From Pseudoalteromonas sp. XMcav2-N (GTDB lineage Bacteria; Pseudomonadota; Gammaproteobacteria; Enterobacterales; Alteromonadaceae), in assembly GCF_024124545.1 (NCBI RefSeq), contig NZ_JAMXSF010000011.1:1-64000 (forward strand): a stretch of 64,000 nucleotides of DNA. The letters run 5' to 3'. A program made the position numbers and the translations under genes. Below are positions 1-7,515 of this stretch, in pieces. The number at the start of each line of letters is the position of its first letter. Positions within the stretch are counted from its first letter, which is position 1. The notes below the pieces were generated by a model. The model saw only the letters and a list, made by a program, of their open reading frames with translations. It searched no databases and was not told where the DNA came from.

Positions 1-111
1 GGCAAAGAGGTTAGACGACGAAACGATTATGTTATGACAGGAAAGCAACTGCGCTGGGCTATACGTGAATACGTGCGCTTGATACATCTGCTCGGGAGGC
101 CTCAATTATGA
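1..111 (+). CDS. C-terminal fragment of an unrecognised protein
   Basis: An open frame enters from the left edge and ends at TGA 109-111, giving 36 residues that are rich in arginine. The segment contains YVMTGKQLRWAIREYVRLIH and has no motif I recognise. Because the start is outside the window, it could also be a chance open frame. Its basic character would suit a nucleic-acid-binding or transposase tail, but that is only a guess. Confidence 0.3.
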   Translation, partial: GKEVRRRNDYVMTGKQLRWAIREYVRLIHLLGRPQL

Positions 112-369
112 GGGGATCCCCCAGCGCACTTCTATGTCACTCCAGTTGAACCTGCCCGAGCAAAGCACACAAGTTTTGGTGTGGATGTCTGGTCTGCGAG
201 TGCGTGTATGGCCTGCGTGTTAGGTACTTTTAAACTCTCCCACCTTGCTGGCCCAATGTTGCAAATGAGTTATTAAATGGTTAGTATCTTTCAATCTCAA
301 TTAAAGGTACTGGACAAGTACTCGTTTGAACAGGAATAAGGAACCGTGACTGTGAGGGACAGGCCGCAC
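112..369. other. Intergenic stretch with no recognised gene
   Basis: This stretch precedes the XRE regulator. I see no convincing RNA gene or mobile-element end in it. The purine-rich AAGGA just before position 346 could serve a GTG start there, an alternative start for the next gene. Confidence 0.4.
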
Positions 370-651
370 ATGATAACCGGGGACGACTTGAAGAACATGC
401 GTCTTCTGGCAGGAAAAACACAACAACAGATGGCTGACTTAGTGGGTATTTCTAGGGACACATATATCAACTATGAGAAAGAAGTCAGTAAAATCCCACT
501 TGAGTACTTTATTGTCTGGAGCAAGGCATGTAAGATTGATTTTACGTCTATTTTTAGACAGTTAACCGATTGCAAATTTAGTGTAGAAGCAAAGGGTATT
601 TTAAGAGCGAGACAGCGCACTAAGGGAATTGATAATGAAGAAAAATCCTAA
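370..651 (+). CDS. XRE-family helix-turn-helix regulator
   Basis: This is a small DNA-binding protein of 93 residues from the ATG at 370. A GTG at 346, preceded by AAGGA, would add eight residues. The helix-turn-helix lies at about residues 17-37 (TQQQMADLVGISRDTYINYE), the usual XRE/Cro layout. The C-terminus is basic and has no other domain. The reading frame runs 17 bases into the start of the following leader-peptide gene, so the two are probably co-transcribed and the protein may control that peptide locus. The target is unknown. Confidence 0.75.
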   Translation: MITGDDLKNMRLLAGKTQQQMADLVGISRDTYINYEKEVSKIPLEYFIVWSKACKIDFTSIFRQLTDCKFSVEAKGILRARQRTKGIDNEEKS

Positions 652-796
652 CCTTACTCTCAGAAAACGTAGCCTAAAAAAATTAACTGATGAGCAATCT
701 AAGTCTATTGCTGGTGGTACCGGAACAGCTAAGCCAGGTGGACCGCACTATGCAAAGATAAGCCCTCCGCCTTTAACTACACAATGCAGTCTTTAA
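635..796 (+). CDS. Small peptide with double-glycine leader, possible bacteriocin/RiPP precursor
   Basis: This is a 53-residue open frame that is easy to miss by length. AAGGGA stands seven bases before the ATG. The leader is basic (LRKRSLKKL) and then reads TDEQSKSIAGG, the typical end of a double-glycine leader cut by C39 peptidase transporters or handled by RiPP enzymes. The core that follows is 25 residues, rich in Gly, Pro and Thr, with one Cys three residues from the end. It overlaps the XRE gene by 17 bases, and a membrane protein gene starts 10 bases after its stop. No modification enzyme or C39 transporter is present nearby. The peptide class is inferred from the leader alone. A related leader occurs at 12167-12325. 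Confidence 0.6.
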   Translation: MKKNPNLTLRKRSLKKLTDEQSKSIAGGTGTAKPGGPHYAKISPPPLTTQCSL

Positions 797-805
797 GGTA
801 AAGAA

Positions 806-1441
806 ATGAACGCATTTAACTTGCTCGTTGTCATTGTAGCAGCTGTCGCATTCACCGCTATACAGTATTTGGGTGCAAGCACCTATGTCTTGTCTATGCT
901 TTGCTTAACGGCAGGCGTAATGATTATTAAGAAAGATAACGTCAATGTGACGCATGTTTGTGGGATAGTTTTTGCAACCGCTCTACTGGAATATGCGCTC
1001 GTTTTTATCGCCCCAATGAAAGGGGATATACCTATGGTATACTGGGGCACTTTCATCTTTGGTACACAAATTCTGATCTGCTACATAGCAATCAGAGTAT
1101 TAGTTTTAAGAATCTACCTTTCCAGAAAATGGCTTACTAAATTCAATGTTAACAAAGTACATGAAGTGCACTTGACTCATGCTGAAGGTATTATCGCGGG
1201 CGTCTACCGTGTTATCACCATCGTAATGTGGCTTGCACTGGCCGAAAATATACTCCGGAATTTGGCACAGCTTGGGGTAGACAAAGAAATAGCCGATATT
1301 TTTTATAACTGGACCTTCATTTACTACAACTATGAACTATTTATCTATCCATTGAGAGCCATAATCTGCGGTCTTGTGCTTTCCCTGTTAATAGTTTCAA
1401 GTATAGACACTGAACGTTTAGAAAAGAATCAAACGTCTTAA
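806..1441 (+). CDS. Polytopic membrane protein of unknown function
   Basis: The protein has 211 residues and about six hydrophobic segments (roughly residues 6-24, 27-42, 52-69, 80-105, 131-150 and 180-200). The basic C-terminus probably lies in the cytoplasm. The start is supported by AAGGTAAAG immediately upstream. It is the third gene of a tight group (XRE regulator, leader peptide, this gene), which suggests a role in export of, or self-protection from, the peptide. No transporter or protease motif is visible, so that role is inference from position only. I do not recognise the family. Confidence 0.6.
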   Translation: MNAFNLLVVIVAAVAFTAIQYLGASTYVLSMLCLTAGVMIIKKDNVNVTHVCGIVFATALLEYALVFIAPMKGDIPMVYWGTFIFGTQILICYIAIRVLVLRIYLSRKWLTKFNVNKVHEVHLTHAEGIIAGVYRVITIVMWLALAENILRNLAQLGVDKEIADIFYNWTFIYYNYELFIYPLRAIICGLVLSLLIVSSIDTERLEKNQTS

Positions 1442-1602
1442 TACCTCAAGCGAGTATTGCAAAGATCCTTATAACTTATTGTCACAAGTCTCCACACGCT
1501 AGCCAAGCCAGACGATCGGGCTTGGTTAGCTCATAAATATTATTTCAGTTTTATCGGAGGTGCTTAAGGACACTCGCTCCGTAAGCGTGCAGTTAACTAC
1601 AC

Positions 1603-1692
1603 CTAAAAGCTAACATTCCAAGGCAGTAAACTGTCGATGTCGCGCTGTGGCTTAGCTAATTTATTTAAGCAATGCATCACGTTTTCTTGCAG
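1603..1692 (-). pseudogene. Remnant of IS66-family transposase C-terminus
   Basis: Read on the minus strand, this segment gives 29 residues ending in AKPQRDIDSLLPWNVSF and a TAG stop. That resembles the C-terminal end of IS66 TnpC, where LLPWN closes the protein. No transposase domain is found upstream, since the frame soon runs into a 13-bp duplication. It is therefore a relic. The surrounding bases 1442-1953 hold no other gene I can support, which fits a decayed insertion site. Confidence 0.5.
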
Positions 1693-1697
1693 AACAC

Positions 1698-1723
1698 CCA
1701 CCCTAAAATTCCACCCTAAAATT
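1698..1723. repeat. Perfect 13-bp tandem duplication
   Basis: The unit CCACCCTAAAATT occurs twice head to tail, directly beside the IS66 remnant. It may mark the break where the element was truncated. Confidence 0.6.
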
Positions 1724-1953
1724 GTCGTGCAGATGGGGGGTGTCATACCACCCAAGTGAACAACTATTAATCTAGGGACAATTTTTTCTGAACATATCGT
1801 GTACTATGGCAGAGTCACACATGGTGTTGTTAGCTAATTAGCTTTTAGCGTAGTAAATTAAAACAATGCCGTACGTGTCCACCACATGACTTTAAATCTA
1901 ATTTCTGGGGATACCTCAGAGTGAGGCGCAATGCGCCAGGGAAACAACACATT

Positions 1954-2364
1954 ATGGAAAAAACATTATTCATTGTAGGTGCTTCCATTTTTGGCCTTCT
2001 GGGGTTGATCCACCTGATTTATACCTTCTTCTCTAAAAAGTTCGACCCCTACAACCTGGCTGTGAAAGAAGCCATGCTTAATACCTCTCCCAGAATCACA
2101 AGACAAACCAATATGTGGCAAGCCTGGGTCGGGTTTAACGCGAGTCATAGCCTTGGTGCGTTGTTATTTTCAGCCTTTTACATTCCTTTGTGTATCAGCC
2201 ACTTCGATATTATCTCAGGCACAATATGGTTTTCAGTTTTGCCATCGTTTGTGAGTATTAGTTACTTACTACTGGCAGTAAAATACTGGTTTAAAGTACC
2301 TTTCACAGGTATTTTAATCGCTTCGGCTTGCTTTGTAGTCGCGGCATGGCTAATCAACACGTAA
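1954..2364 (+). CDS. Small four-segment membrane protein, unknown function
   Basis: The protein has 136 residues from the ATG at 1954, chosen because the hydrophobic first segment starts right after MEKTLF and AGGGA lies upstream. A GTG at 1921 would add 11 residues. Four hydrophobic stretches are visible (about residues 3-24, 60-80, 85-105 and 113-135), with a polar loop after the first. The next gene begins 25 bases after the stop, so the two are likely one transcript. I do not recognise a characterised family. Confidence 0.6.
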   Translation: MEKTLFIVGASIFGLLGLIHLIYTFFSKKFDPYNLAVKEAMLNTSPRITRQTNMWQAWVGFNASHSLGALLFSAFYIPLCISHFDIISGTIWFSVLPSFVSISYLLLAVKYWFKVPFTGILIASACFVVAAWLINT

Positions 2365-2389
2365 CCAAGTAATGCAAAGGAGGAATACT

Positions 2390-3058
2390 ATGTTTAAAGT
2401 CGGAATTGTTTTGTTTGACGATTTCACAGATGTGGACTTCTTTCTTATGTATGACTTGCTTGGCCGAGCAACCGATAGCTGGATGGTCAGCATACTTGGT
2501 ACCAAGCCTGAGCATCACTCTCACCTTGGTATAAAAGTTGAAACGGACGGACACGTTTCAGAGGTGACGGATCAAGATGCCGTACTTATCACAAGTGGCA
2601 AGCGCGGTATCCCAGCTGCCTTGTTGGACACTGAATTAATGTCAGCATTGAATCTTGATCCAAATAAGCAACTCATTGGTTCGATTTGTGCGGGATCATT
2701 CATTCTACATGAACTTGGTTTACTAAAGGGCAAGCCTTTGACAACAAACCCAGCAGCTAAGACTGCCCTGCAAAGTTTGGGAGGCAATGTTCAGGACACA
2801 CCACTCGTAATAGAAGGTAATATAGCAACTGCCGGTGGCTGTCTTTCGTTGATGTATTTAATTGGTTGGCTAACCGAGCGGTTGTTTGACTCAAACAAGC
2901 GAAAAGCCATACAAAATCAATTTATACCCGCTGGACAGCTAGCCTTGTTTGAAGCGCTGATAGCCACAACGATTCAATCGGCAGAGCTGGCGAATTCACA
3001 CAATAACCACACCAAGCTTGTAAGTGAGTTTAGAACAGAGAACATGCAATTTAATTGA
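2390..3058 (+). CDS. DJ-1/PfpI family protein
   Basis: This is a class I glutamine-amidotransferase-like fold protein of 222 residues. The family nucleophile is the Cys in GSICAGSFILHELG at about residue 100, preceded by the usual strand and glycine-rich turn (VLITSGKRGIP). The N-terminus FKVGIVLFDDFTDVDF matches the isonitrile hydratase and GlxA-like side of the family. No AraC-type DNA-binding domain follows, so this is the stand-alone form. Substrate cannot be deduced. The ATG at 2390 has an excellent AAAGGAGG five bases upstream and was preferred over 2372. The gene ends at a strong bidirectional terminator. Confidence 0.8.
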   Translation: MFKVGIVLFDDFTDVDFFLMYDLLGRATDSWMVSILGTKPEHHSHLGIKVETDGHVSEVTDQDAVLITSGKRGIPAALLDTELMSALNLDPNKQLIGSICAGSFILHELGLLKGKPLTTNPAAKTALQSLGGNVQDTPLVIEGNIATAGGCLSLMYLIGWLTERLFDSNKRKAIQNQFIPAGQLALFEALIATTIQSAELANSHNNHTKLVSEFRTENMQFN

Positions 3059-3060
3059 GA

Positions 3061-3092
3061 AAAACACTGAGTAATTACTCACTCAGTGTTTT
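3061..3092. terminator. Bidirectional intrinsic terminator
   Basis: A perfect 12-bp stem (AAAACACTGAGT with ACTCAGTGTTTT) encloses an 8-base loop, with T-runs on both strands. It serves the DJ-1 gene on the plus strand and the sigma-factor operon on the minus strand. The minus-strand stop codon at 3075 lies in the loop, so one arm is coding. Confidence 0.85.
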
Positions 3093-3623
3093 CAATACCT
3101 GCCGTGCCCGGCGTTTTTTGGCCTTAAAAACAGGTAACAGGACAGCCACTACCAGCAAGCCTAACAGGCTATTGGGCAAAAATATCGAGCTCATCGCGTA
3201 CTGAACCAGAATCAAAAACACAAGTGCCAGCGCAAATAGCAAAGTGGCTTTTATGCTTAGATCCCAGCGCCAGAGCTCCTGTCTGAGCAGCTGCTGATGC
3301 GCTTCCAGCGACTGTGAGAGCTGCTGATTTTTTAATATGCGTAAACTGGTCAAGCGACTTCTATTCACCAGTGCATACATGCTCGCGCCCCAAACGCAGC
3401 CAAAACCAAGCCAAAGTTGAGTGATTAAAGGTCCACTCTCCTGTAGTGCCTGTACAAACCAAGCGCTCACTAACAACATGATAAGTGTTTCAAGAGCGAT
3501 ACCAAAAAAGAGTCGAAGCTGCTGCTTTTTATGACGCTGAATGCACTTTTCCAATGCTGGTGGTGGGGATGCAGGCGTCGACTGCCAAAGCTGCGCCAAA
3601 TCCGAAAAATCATGATTATCCAT
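3075..3623 (-). CDS. Membrane protein paired with ECF sigma factor, possible anti-sigma factor
   Basis: The protein has 182 residues with a cytoplasmic N-terminal region of about 35 residues. Four hydrophobic segments follow (about residues 37-58, 66-86, 126-149 and 153-168), then a basic tail. Its start overlaps the stop of the sigma-factor gene by one base (TAATG), so translation is coupled. A membrane protein downstream of an ECF sigma factor is the usual place for its anti-sigma factor. I see no ZAS zinc motif (HxxxCxxC), so the role rests on position alone. Confidence 0.6.
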   Translation of the reverse strand: MDNHDFSDLAQLWQSTPASPPPALEKCIQRHKKQQLRLFFGIALETLIMLLVSAWFVQALQESGPLITQLWLGFGCVWGASMYALVNRSRLTSLRILKNQQLSQSLEAHQQLLRQELWRWDLSIKATLLFALALVFLILVQYAMSSIFLPNSLLGLLVVAVLLPVFKAKKRRARQVLKTLSE

Positions 3624-4144
3624 TAGTTTTTCTCCATTAATTGCTCTGTGAGTTGCGCTTTGGCACGATGCAGCCGGATCCCGACGTTAGCTTCGCTGAT
3701 CCCCAGCACATCACTGATCTCAGCCGTATCAATTCCTTCCAGTTTTAGCATCATCACCTGCCTGTGACTCAAAGGCAGCTGCTGAATAGCCCTTTCCAGC
3801 CGCTGTTGTTGTTGCTGTTGCTGCATGTTTACTTCTGGTGAATCAGCGCTATGAGCCTGCACCTCAGCCAATTCATCTTCCTTTTGTCTGCTGTACTTGC
3901 GAATATGATCAACCGCTACATTGTGGATCACCCGATACACATAAGTGTTTAACTTACATTGCCCATCAAAGTTACCCAGCGCCCGCCAAAGCGCAAAGGC
4001 CATATCCTGAGACAACTCCTCACACAACGCCGAGCGCTGCTCATAACCCTTCGCCGCACGCCTGATCTGCGGCCAAAACGTCTCAACAATGTGCGACCTG
4101 TCCAGCTCCTTGATGTGCTCAGTCACTGATACTGCTCCACTCAC
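3623..4144 (-). CDS. ECF-type RNA polymerase sigma factor
   Basis: The protein has 173 residues. Region 2 covers about residues 20-90 (EELSQDMAFALWRAL, then YVYRVIHNVAVDHIRKY). Region 4 covers about residues 115-168 (AIQQLPLSHRQVMMLKLEG, then ISDVLGISEANVGIRLHRAK, the -35-binding helix-turn-helix). The linker carries a run of seven glutamines, coded partly by CAACAG repeats that could slip. It is first in a two-gene operon with a membrane partner, as expected for an ECF sigma and its anti-sigma. The stimulus is not evident. Confidence 0.88.
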   Translation of the reverse strand: MSGAVSVTEHIKELDRSHIVETFWPQIRRAAKGYEQRSALCEELSQDMAFALWRALGNFDGQCKLNTYVYRVIHNVAVDHIRKYSRQKEDELAEVQAHSADSPEVNMQQQQQQQRLERAIQQLPLSHRQVMMLKLEGIDTAEISDVLGISEANVGIRLHRAKAQLTEQLMEKN

Positions 4145-4565
4145 TATAAACTTACCTATACTAGTCGATATGATCTGACATTTATTACAGCCAGCCGGTT
4201 TTTAAAAACAGTACCCTGGCAAACATCAACTCCAATCACTTTACTGAACAGGGCCAGATTGCGAACAGATGTTCCCAGCACACAGTCAGATACAAGGCAA
4301 AAAACAGCATTTTAAGACTTTTCATAACGATTCCTGATATTGATTATGCTCTGTTAGTCGGCGCAGGTTTACCTTTATTACAGACAATTCGAATTGTTTT
4401 CATTCTCAGCCATTAGAAAACTAGAAGAAAAATTAAAACTACTTAAAAATCATAGTAATAAAAAAAAAGTTCCAGAATAGATAAAACATTTGTAAAAACG
4501 ACCCGCGTGCTGCGACTAACCCCAACGAAACACAAATTCACTCACATAATATTAAGGAGATACTT
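4145..4565. other. Intergenic region, AT-rich in its right half
   Basis: This gap separates the sigma operon from two small membrane protein genes. The only coding candidate in it is the 29-codon minus-strand frame at 4236-4325. The sigma-factor promoter presumably lies just right of 4144, but I could not assign boxes. Confidence 0.4.
4236..4325 (-). CDS. Possible 29-residue hydrophobic small protein
   Basis: A short frame starts at ATG 4325 with AGGA seven bases upstream. It encodes a basic start (MKSLKM), one hydrophobic stretch (LFFALYLTVCW) and two cysteines. It could be a single-pass small membrane protein, but chance open frames of this size are common. Confidence 0.22.
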   Translation of the reverse strand: MKSLKMLFFALYLTVCWEHLFAIWPCSVK

Positions 4566-4820
4566 ATGCTGACCATATTAAAAGCAAATAAAAAACGTGC
4601 CTTAATCACCATTTGGACAAGCGTTGCTCTGGGCTGGATAGTGATGCTTTCGGTCCTGTTTATCAGTGATGTCCAAGCAGTCAGGCTCGCAGCGGTGACA
4701 AGCGTTGCGTTGGCGACAGAGGCGGCTATCTGGCTGAGTGCCTTATTAATGGGTCTGGCTCTGGCACAAGGCAGAAAGGCCATAGTAAGAAATGTGCTAC
4801 GACTTATTAAAAAACGCTAA
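4566..4820 (+). CDS. Small two-segment membrane protein
   Basis: The protein has 84 residues. A basic start (KANKKRA) is followed by two hydrophobic segments at about residues 14-33 and 42-66, and a strongly basic tail ends in RLIKKR. TAAGGAG stands before the ATG. The next gene encodes another small two-segment protein sharing the pattern A-T-E-x-A-I in its second segment, so the two may be diverged duplicates in one operon. Function unknown. Confidence 0.55.
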   Translation: MLTILKANKKRALITIWTSVALGWIVMLSVLFISDVQAVRLAAVTSVALATEAAIWLSALLMGLALAQGRKAIVRNVLRLIKKR

Positions 4821-4857
4821 TCAGTCATCACAGATGACCTATCAACAGGAAAAAACA

Positions 4858-5085
4858 ATGCAAATACCAGAAAGAATAAATAAAAGCCAAACCCAGCTGC
4901 TTGCGATTGTGTGGTTAGTTACCGTACTTTGTCTGATCAATATGGCGCTGATCCTCGCATTTACCCCATTTATGATTTTTAAATTCAGTGCAACATTGTT
5001 GGCTGTTGGGGCCACTGAGTTGGCCATAGGCATGACCAAACGTTCAGTCACATCAAAGCGCCTTGACGCCTTTTTGGGTATCTGA
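4858..5085 (+). CDS. Small two-segment membrane protein, second of pair
   Basis: The protein has 75 residues from the ATG at 4858, preceded by CAGGA. Earlier in-frame ATGs at 4792 and 4834 would overlap the preceding gene and lack a binding site. Hydrophobic segments lie at about residues 12-34 and 38-57. The second contains AVGATELAIGMTK, similar in pattern to the preceding gene. Function unknown. Confidence 0.5.
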   Translation: MQIPERINKSQTQLLAIVWLVTVLCLINMALILAFTPFMIFKFSATLLAVGATELAIGMTKRSVTSKRLDAFLGI

Positions 5086-5097
5086 ATATCAGGTGAG

Positions 5098-5715
5098 TTA
5101 AGGTTGCCTGCTAAACAACAAGTTCACCCCAGATACCGCCAGAAATGCCGCGCATGCCCGGTTGAAACGTTTCACCATGTGCGGCTTAGAAAACCATTGC
5201 CTCAGATATAAGCCAAACAGGGCATAGATAGAAATAGCGCATAACTCAAGTACCAGGAAAGCGCAGCCTAAAGAGAACAGCTGCTCTCGTACATTTCATG
5301 TATTATCAACAAATTGAGGTAAAAATGCGGTAAAAATCAAAATCGCTTTTGGGTTACCCGCCGCCAGCAGGAACTCTTGTCTTGCCAGTCCAAAGCGACT
5401 CTTTTCCCGACTCACTTCAGCCAACGGACTGACTTCTGATCGCCAAAGTGCAACGGCAAGCCAGAGCAAATAAGCGGCCCCCGCCACTTTAATGGTAAAG
5501 AACAGGGTTTCAGAAGCATACAAAACCACGGCCAGACCAGACGCCACCAGAGCTATCATGATTGCAAAAGCGGCTATCCGTCCACCACCTGCAATAACCG
5601 CTGTTCTGAACCCGTAGCAACGCGCATTATTCATACTCAATAAATTATTAGGGCCTGGCGCCATATTGAGGGCAAAACAGGCAGGAATAAAGAATAGTAG
5701 CTGCCACAATGTCAT
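5098..5715 (-). pseudogene. LysE/RhtB-family amino acid exporter, broken by in-frame TGA
   Basis: The intact N-terminal part (ATG at 5715) carries the family opening FFIPACFALNMAPGPNNLL and the hydrophobic segments of LysE/RhtB exporters. At 5296-5298 the frame meets TGA just after FLPQFVDNT. The same frame then stays open to TAA at 5098 and encodes the missing last hydrophobic segments (LGCAFLVLELCAISIYALFGL and a VSGVNLLFS end). The total would be 205 codons, the normal family length. One base change, for example CGA to TGA, explains the break. Selenocysteine is not expected in this family. Confidence 0.8.
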
Positions 5716-5914
5716 GTTATCTCCTTGATTGGATGTACAGATGGGGGAAGTCTCACCTCTGCCTTTTTGCCTCTGATACCTTCTTTTTAACTGCCAGACG
5801 TATCCAATACGCAAGCGCTACATTGATTGTCTGTTATCCATTAAGTGAAGATGTTTCACGATTGTATAAACCAACTTGCATTGTCAGATATAGTGATACA
5901 CGCCCGACTTAATA

Positions 5915-6406
5915 TTAAGCCAATTTGTATGATTGACCCACGGAAGCCGTGTCCACCCAATCTAAAAAGTGCGCAACCTGTGCACTGCCCTCTGCAGGCG
6001 CCCACTGGGCAAAATCACTTGTTACTGAAGGCGTGTATGGACCTTCTTTGACTTCAAAAATAACGGCATGGTCAGTTATTGGGTATACCATATGCCATGT
6101 ATCGGGCTGGACTTCAATTCCGCTGAGGGCATCGTCCGGGCTCAGTACAAACTTTTCCAGTATTACGCCTTCACTATTGAAGACAACAAACATAACACTG
6201 CCTCTGAGTGCCAGTAATAGCTCCCACTTATTGCATTGAGGGTGATGATGTGGACGAACGTAAGTGCCTTTTTTCAATGCAATTGCTAATCTTTGCACAG
6301 GCTCATCCAAAGCCTGATGTAAATTATAATGACTGCGTTTTCTGGGGCTTTCATTAGCCTTGAGAATTAATTGTTCACAAAACGCATTATCTAATCTTAT
6401 ACTCAT
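5915..6406 (-). CDS. WbuC-family cupin-fold metalloprotein
   Basis: The protein has 163 residues. The cupin metal-binding motif is visible as YVRPHHHPQCNKWELLLALRG at about residues 48-68, with the second motif around TWHMVYPITDHAVIFEVKEGPY. The early RKRSHYNLH is typical of the WbuC family, found near O-antigen and capsule genes in enterobacteria. No polysaccharide cluster is present here, so a link to sugar metabolism cannot be assumed. It is a single gene, transcribed away from the esterase side. Confidence 0.75.
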   Translation of the reverse strand: MSIRLDNAFCEQLILKANESPRKRSHYNLHQALDEPVQRLAIALKKGTYVRPHHHPQCNKWELLLALRGSVMFVVFNSEGVILEKFVLSPDDALSGIEVQPDTWHMVYPITDHAVIFEVKEGPYTPSVTSDFAQWAPAEGSAQVAHFLDWVDTASVGQSYKLA

Positions 6407-6506
6407 ATCTAGTTCTATTTAAATCATAATCTTAAAATGAAATTATGGCGCATTTATATGCCCGTTCGACATAATGAACTGACAGCGACTTGGTCCTTAC
6501 ACCTGG

Positions 6507-7343
6507 TTACTCGCGATACAAAGTAGTGAGCACTTCATCCACCGAGTGTGCAACCACTGGAATATGCTCTTGTTCATACTCAAGGTAAATGAGATCCAGT
6601 TGTGAAAAGTTCGCACGTTCAAGCCAGTAGTCGAATTTACGCACATAAACGACATTGCCTACCCTGCCATTAGCGCCAACCAAAATGGTGCGACTCTTTA
6701 ATGCCTGACCTAACGCCCGCCTGTCATCAACCAGCTGTGAGGTCAACTCGGTATGTGCCCAGAAACTACCATCAAATGACACATGGCGCTGAAAAAATGG
6801 CTGCTGAGGATCATCCATCAGCAAAACCAGACCCACGAATAGCCCTGTATAAGAGTGGCCCATAATAGTCCGATCCGATTGGTTGACTGGATATTGGGTT
6901 TCTATATATGGCGCGAGTTCTTTACTAATAAAAGCAAAGTAATCTTCTGCCAGAGGCCACTGTGAGTAGCGTTCGCGATGCTGATAGCCTTCATCGACGT
7001 AATTTTCTACACCGACCAGTATCACTTCCATCTCGTTTTTATCCAGGCTATCGGCAATTGTTTCAAAACGCCATTCAGCGTCTAACGAGTAAATGACAGG
7101 ATACGTTTTGTTCGCGGTACGATTTTGCGGCAGGTAAATTTTTAATGGATACGACACCCCTGTATAGGTCGAGGAAATCGCTTCAAGTTGCAGTCGCTCG
7201 CCGGGTGCAAAAGGTTGAGTTACCTGATCAGACTGGTCCTGCGGTGTCACGCCAGAATCCGAGCTGCCGCCACAGGCAACCAAAGCCATTGCCAAACTAC
7301 AAAGGAAAATACGTATAACAATTTTAAAGTGAGAATACATCAA
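6507..7343 (-). CDS. Putative esterase lipoprotein (esterase D / Fes-like alpha/beta hydrolase)
   Basis: The protein has 278 residues. A signal peptide ends in the lipobox LVAC (lipidated Cys at about residue 24), followed by a Gly/Ser-rich linker, so it is an outer-membrane or periplasmic lipoprotein. The nucleophile elbow is GHSYTGLFVG near residue 165. A late His in EHIPVVAHSVDE and an upstream VILVGVENYVDEGY match the putative esterase family (PF00756), which includes S-formylglutathione hydrolase and enterobactin esterases such as IroE. The natural ester is unknown, and no siderophore genes are nearby. Confidence 0.75.
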   Translation of the reverse strand: MMYSHFKIVIRIFLCSLAMALVACGGSSDSGVTPQDQSDQVTQPFAPGERLQLEAISSTYTGVSYPLKIYLPQNRTANKTYPVIYSLDAEWRFETIADSLDKNEMEVILVGVENYVDEGYQHRERYSQWPLAEDYFAFISKELAPYIETQYPVNQSDRTIMGHSYTGLFVGLVLLMDDPQQPFFQRHVSFDGSFWAHTELTSQLVDDRRALGQALKSRTILVGANGRVGNVVYVRKFDYWLERANFSQLDLIYLEYEQEHIPVVAHSVDEVLTTLYRE

Positions 7344-7457
7344 ACAAAGTACCCTGTGTCTAGTTTCTTGCCAGAAAGAATATATAGTATCTCAATCGTG
7401 ACTGAGTTGCTTTCGCAAAGTTGTACTTAGGCGTGCAGTACATTAACGACGAAGTGT

Positions 7458-7512
7458 CAGTAAGCCATCGCTAAGCAGGCTTACTGGCTTACTGGTTTAC
7501 TGGTTTACTGGC
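7458..7512. repeat. Hairpin joined to four 8-bp tandem repeats
   Basis: CAGTAAGCC (7458-7466) pairs with GGCTTACTG (7478-7486). Overlapping the right arm are four tandem copies of TTACTGGY (7481-7512). No T-run follows on the minus strand, so it is at best a weak terminator for the Tat protein gene. Slippage would change the copy number. Confidence 0.6.
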
Positions 7513-7515
7513 AGG

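Noticed and set aside
5296..5298. Selenocysteine codon in the LysE-type gene
   Set aside because: The family does not use selenocysteine, no stem-loop of the SECIS kind is evident after the TGA, and a simple CGA to TGA change explains it.
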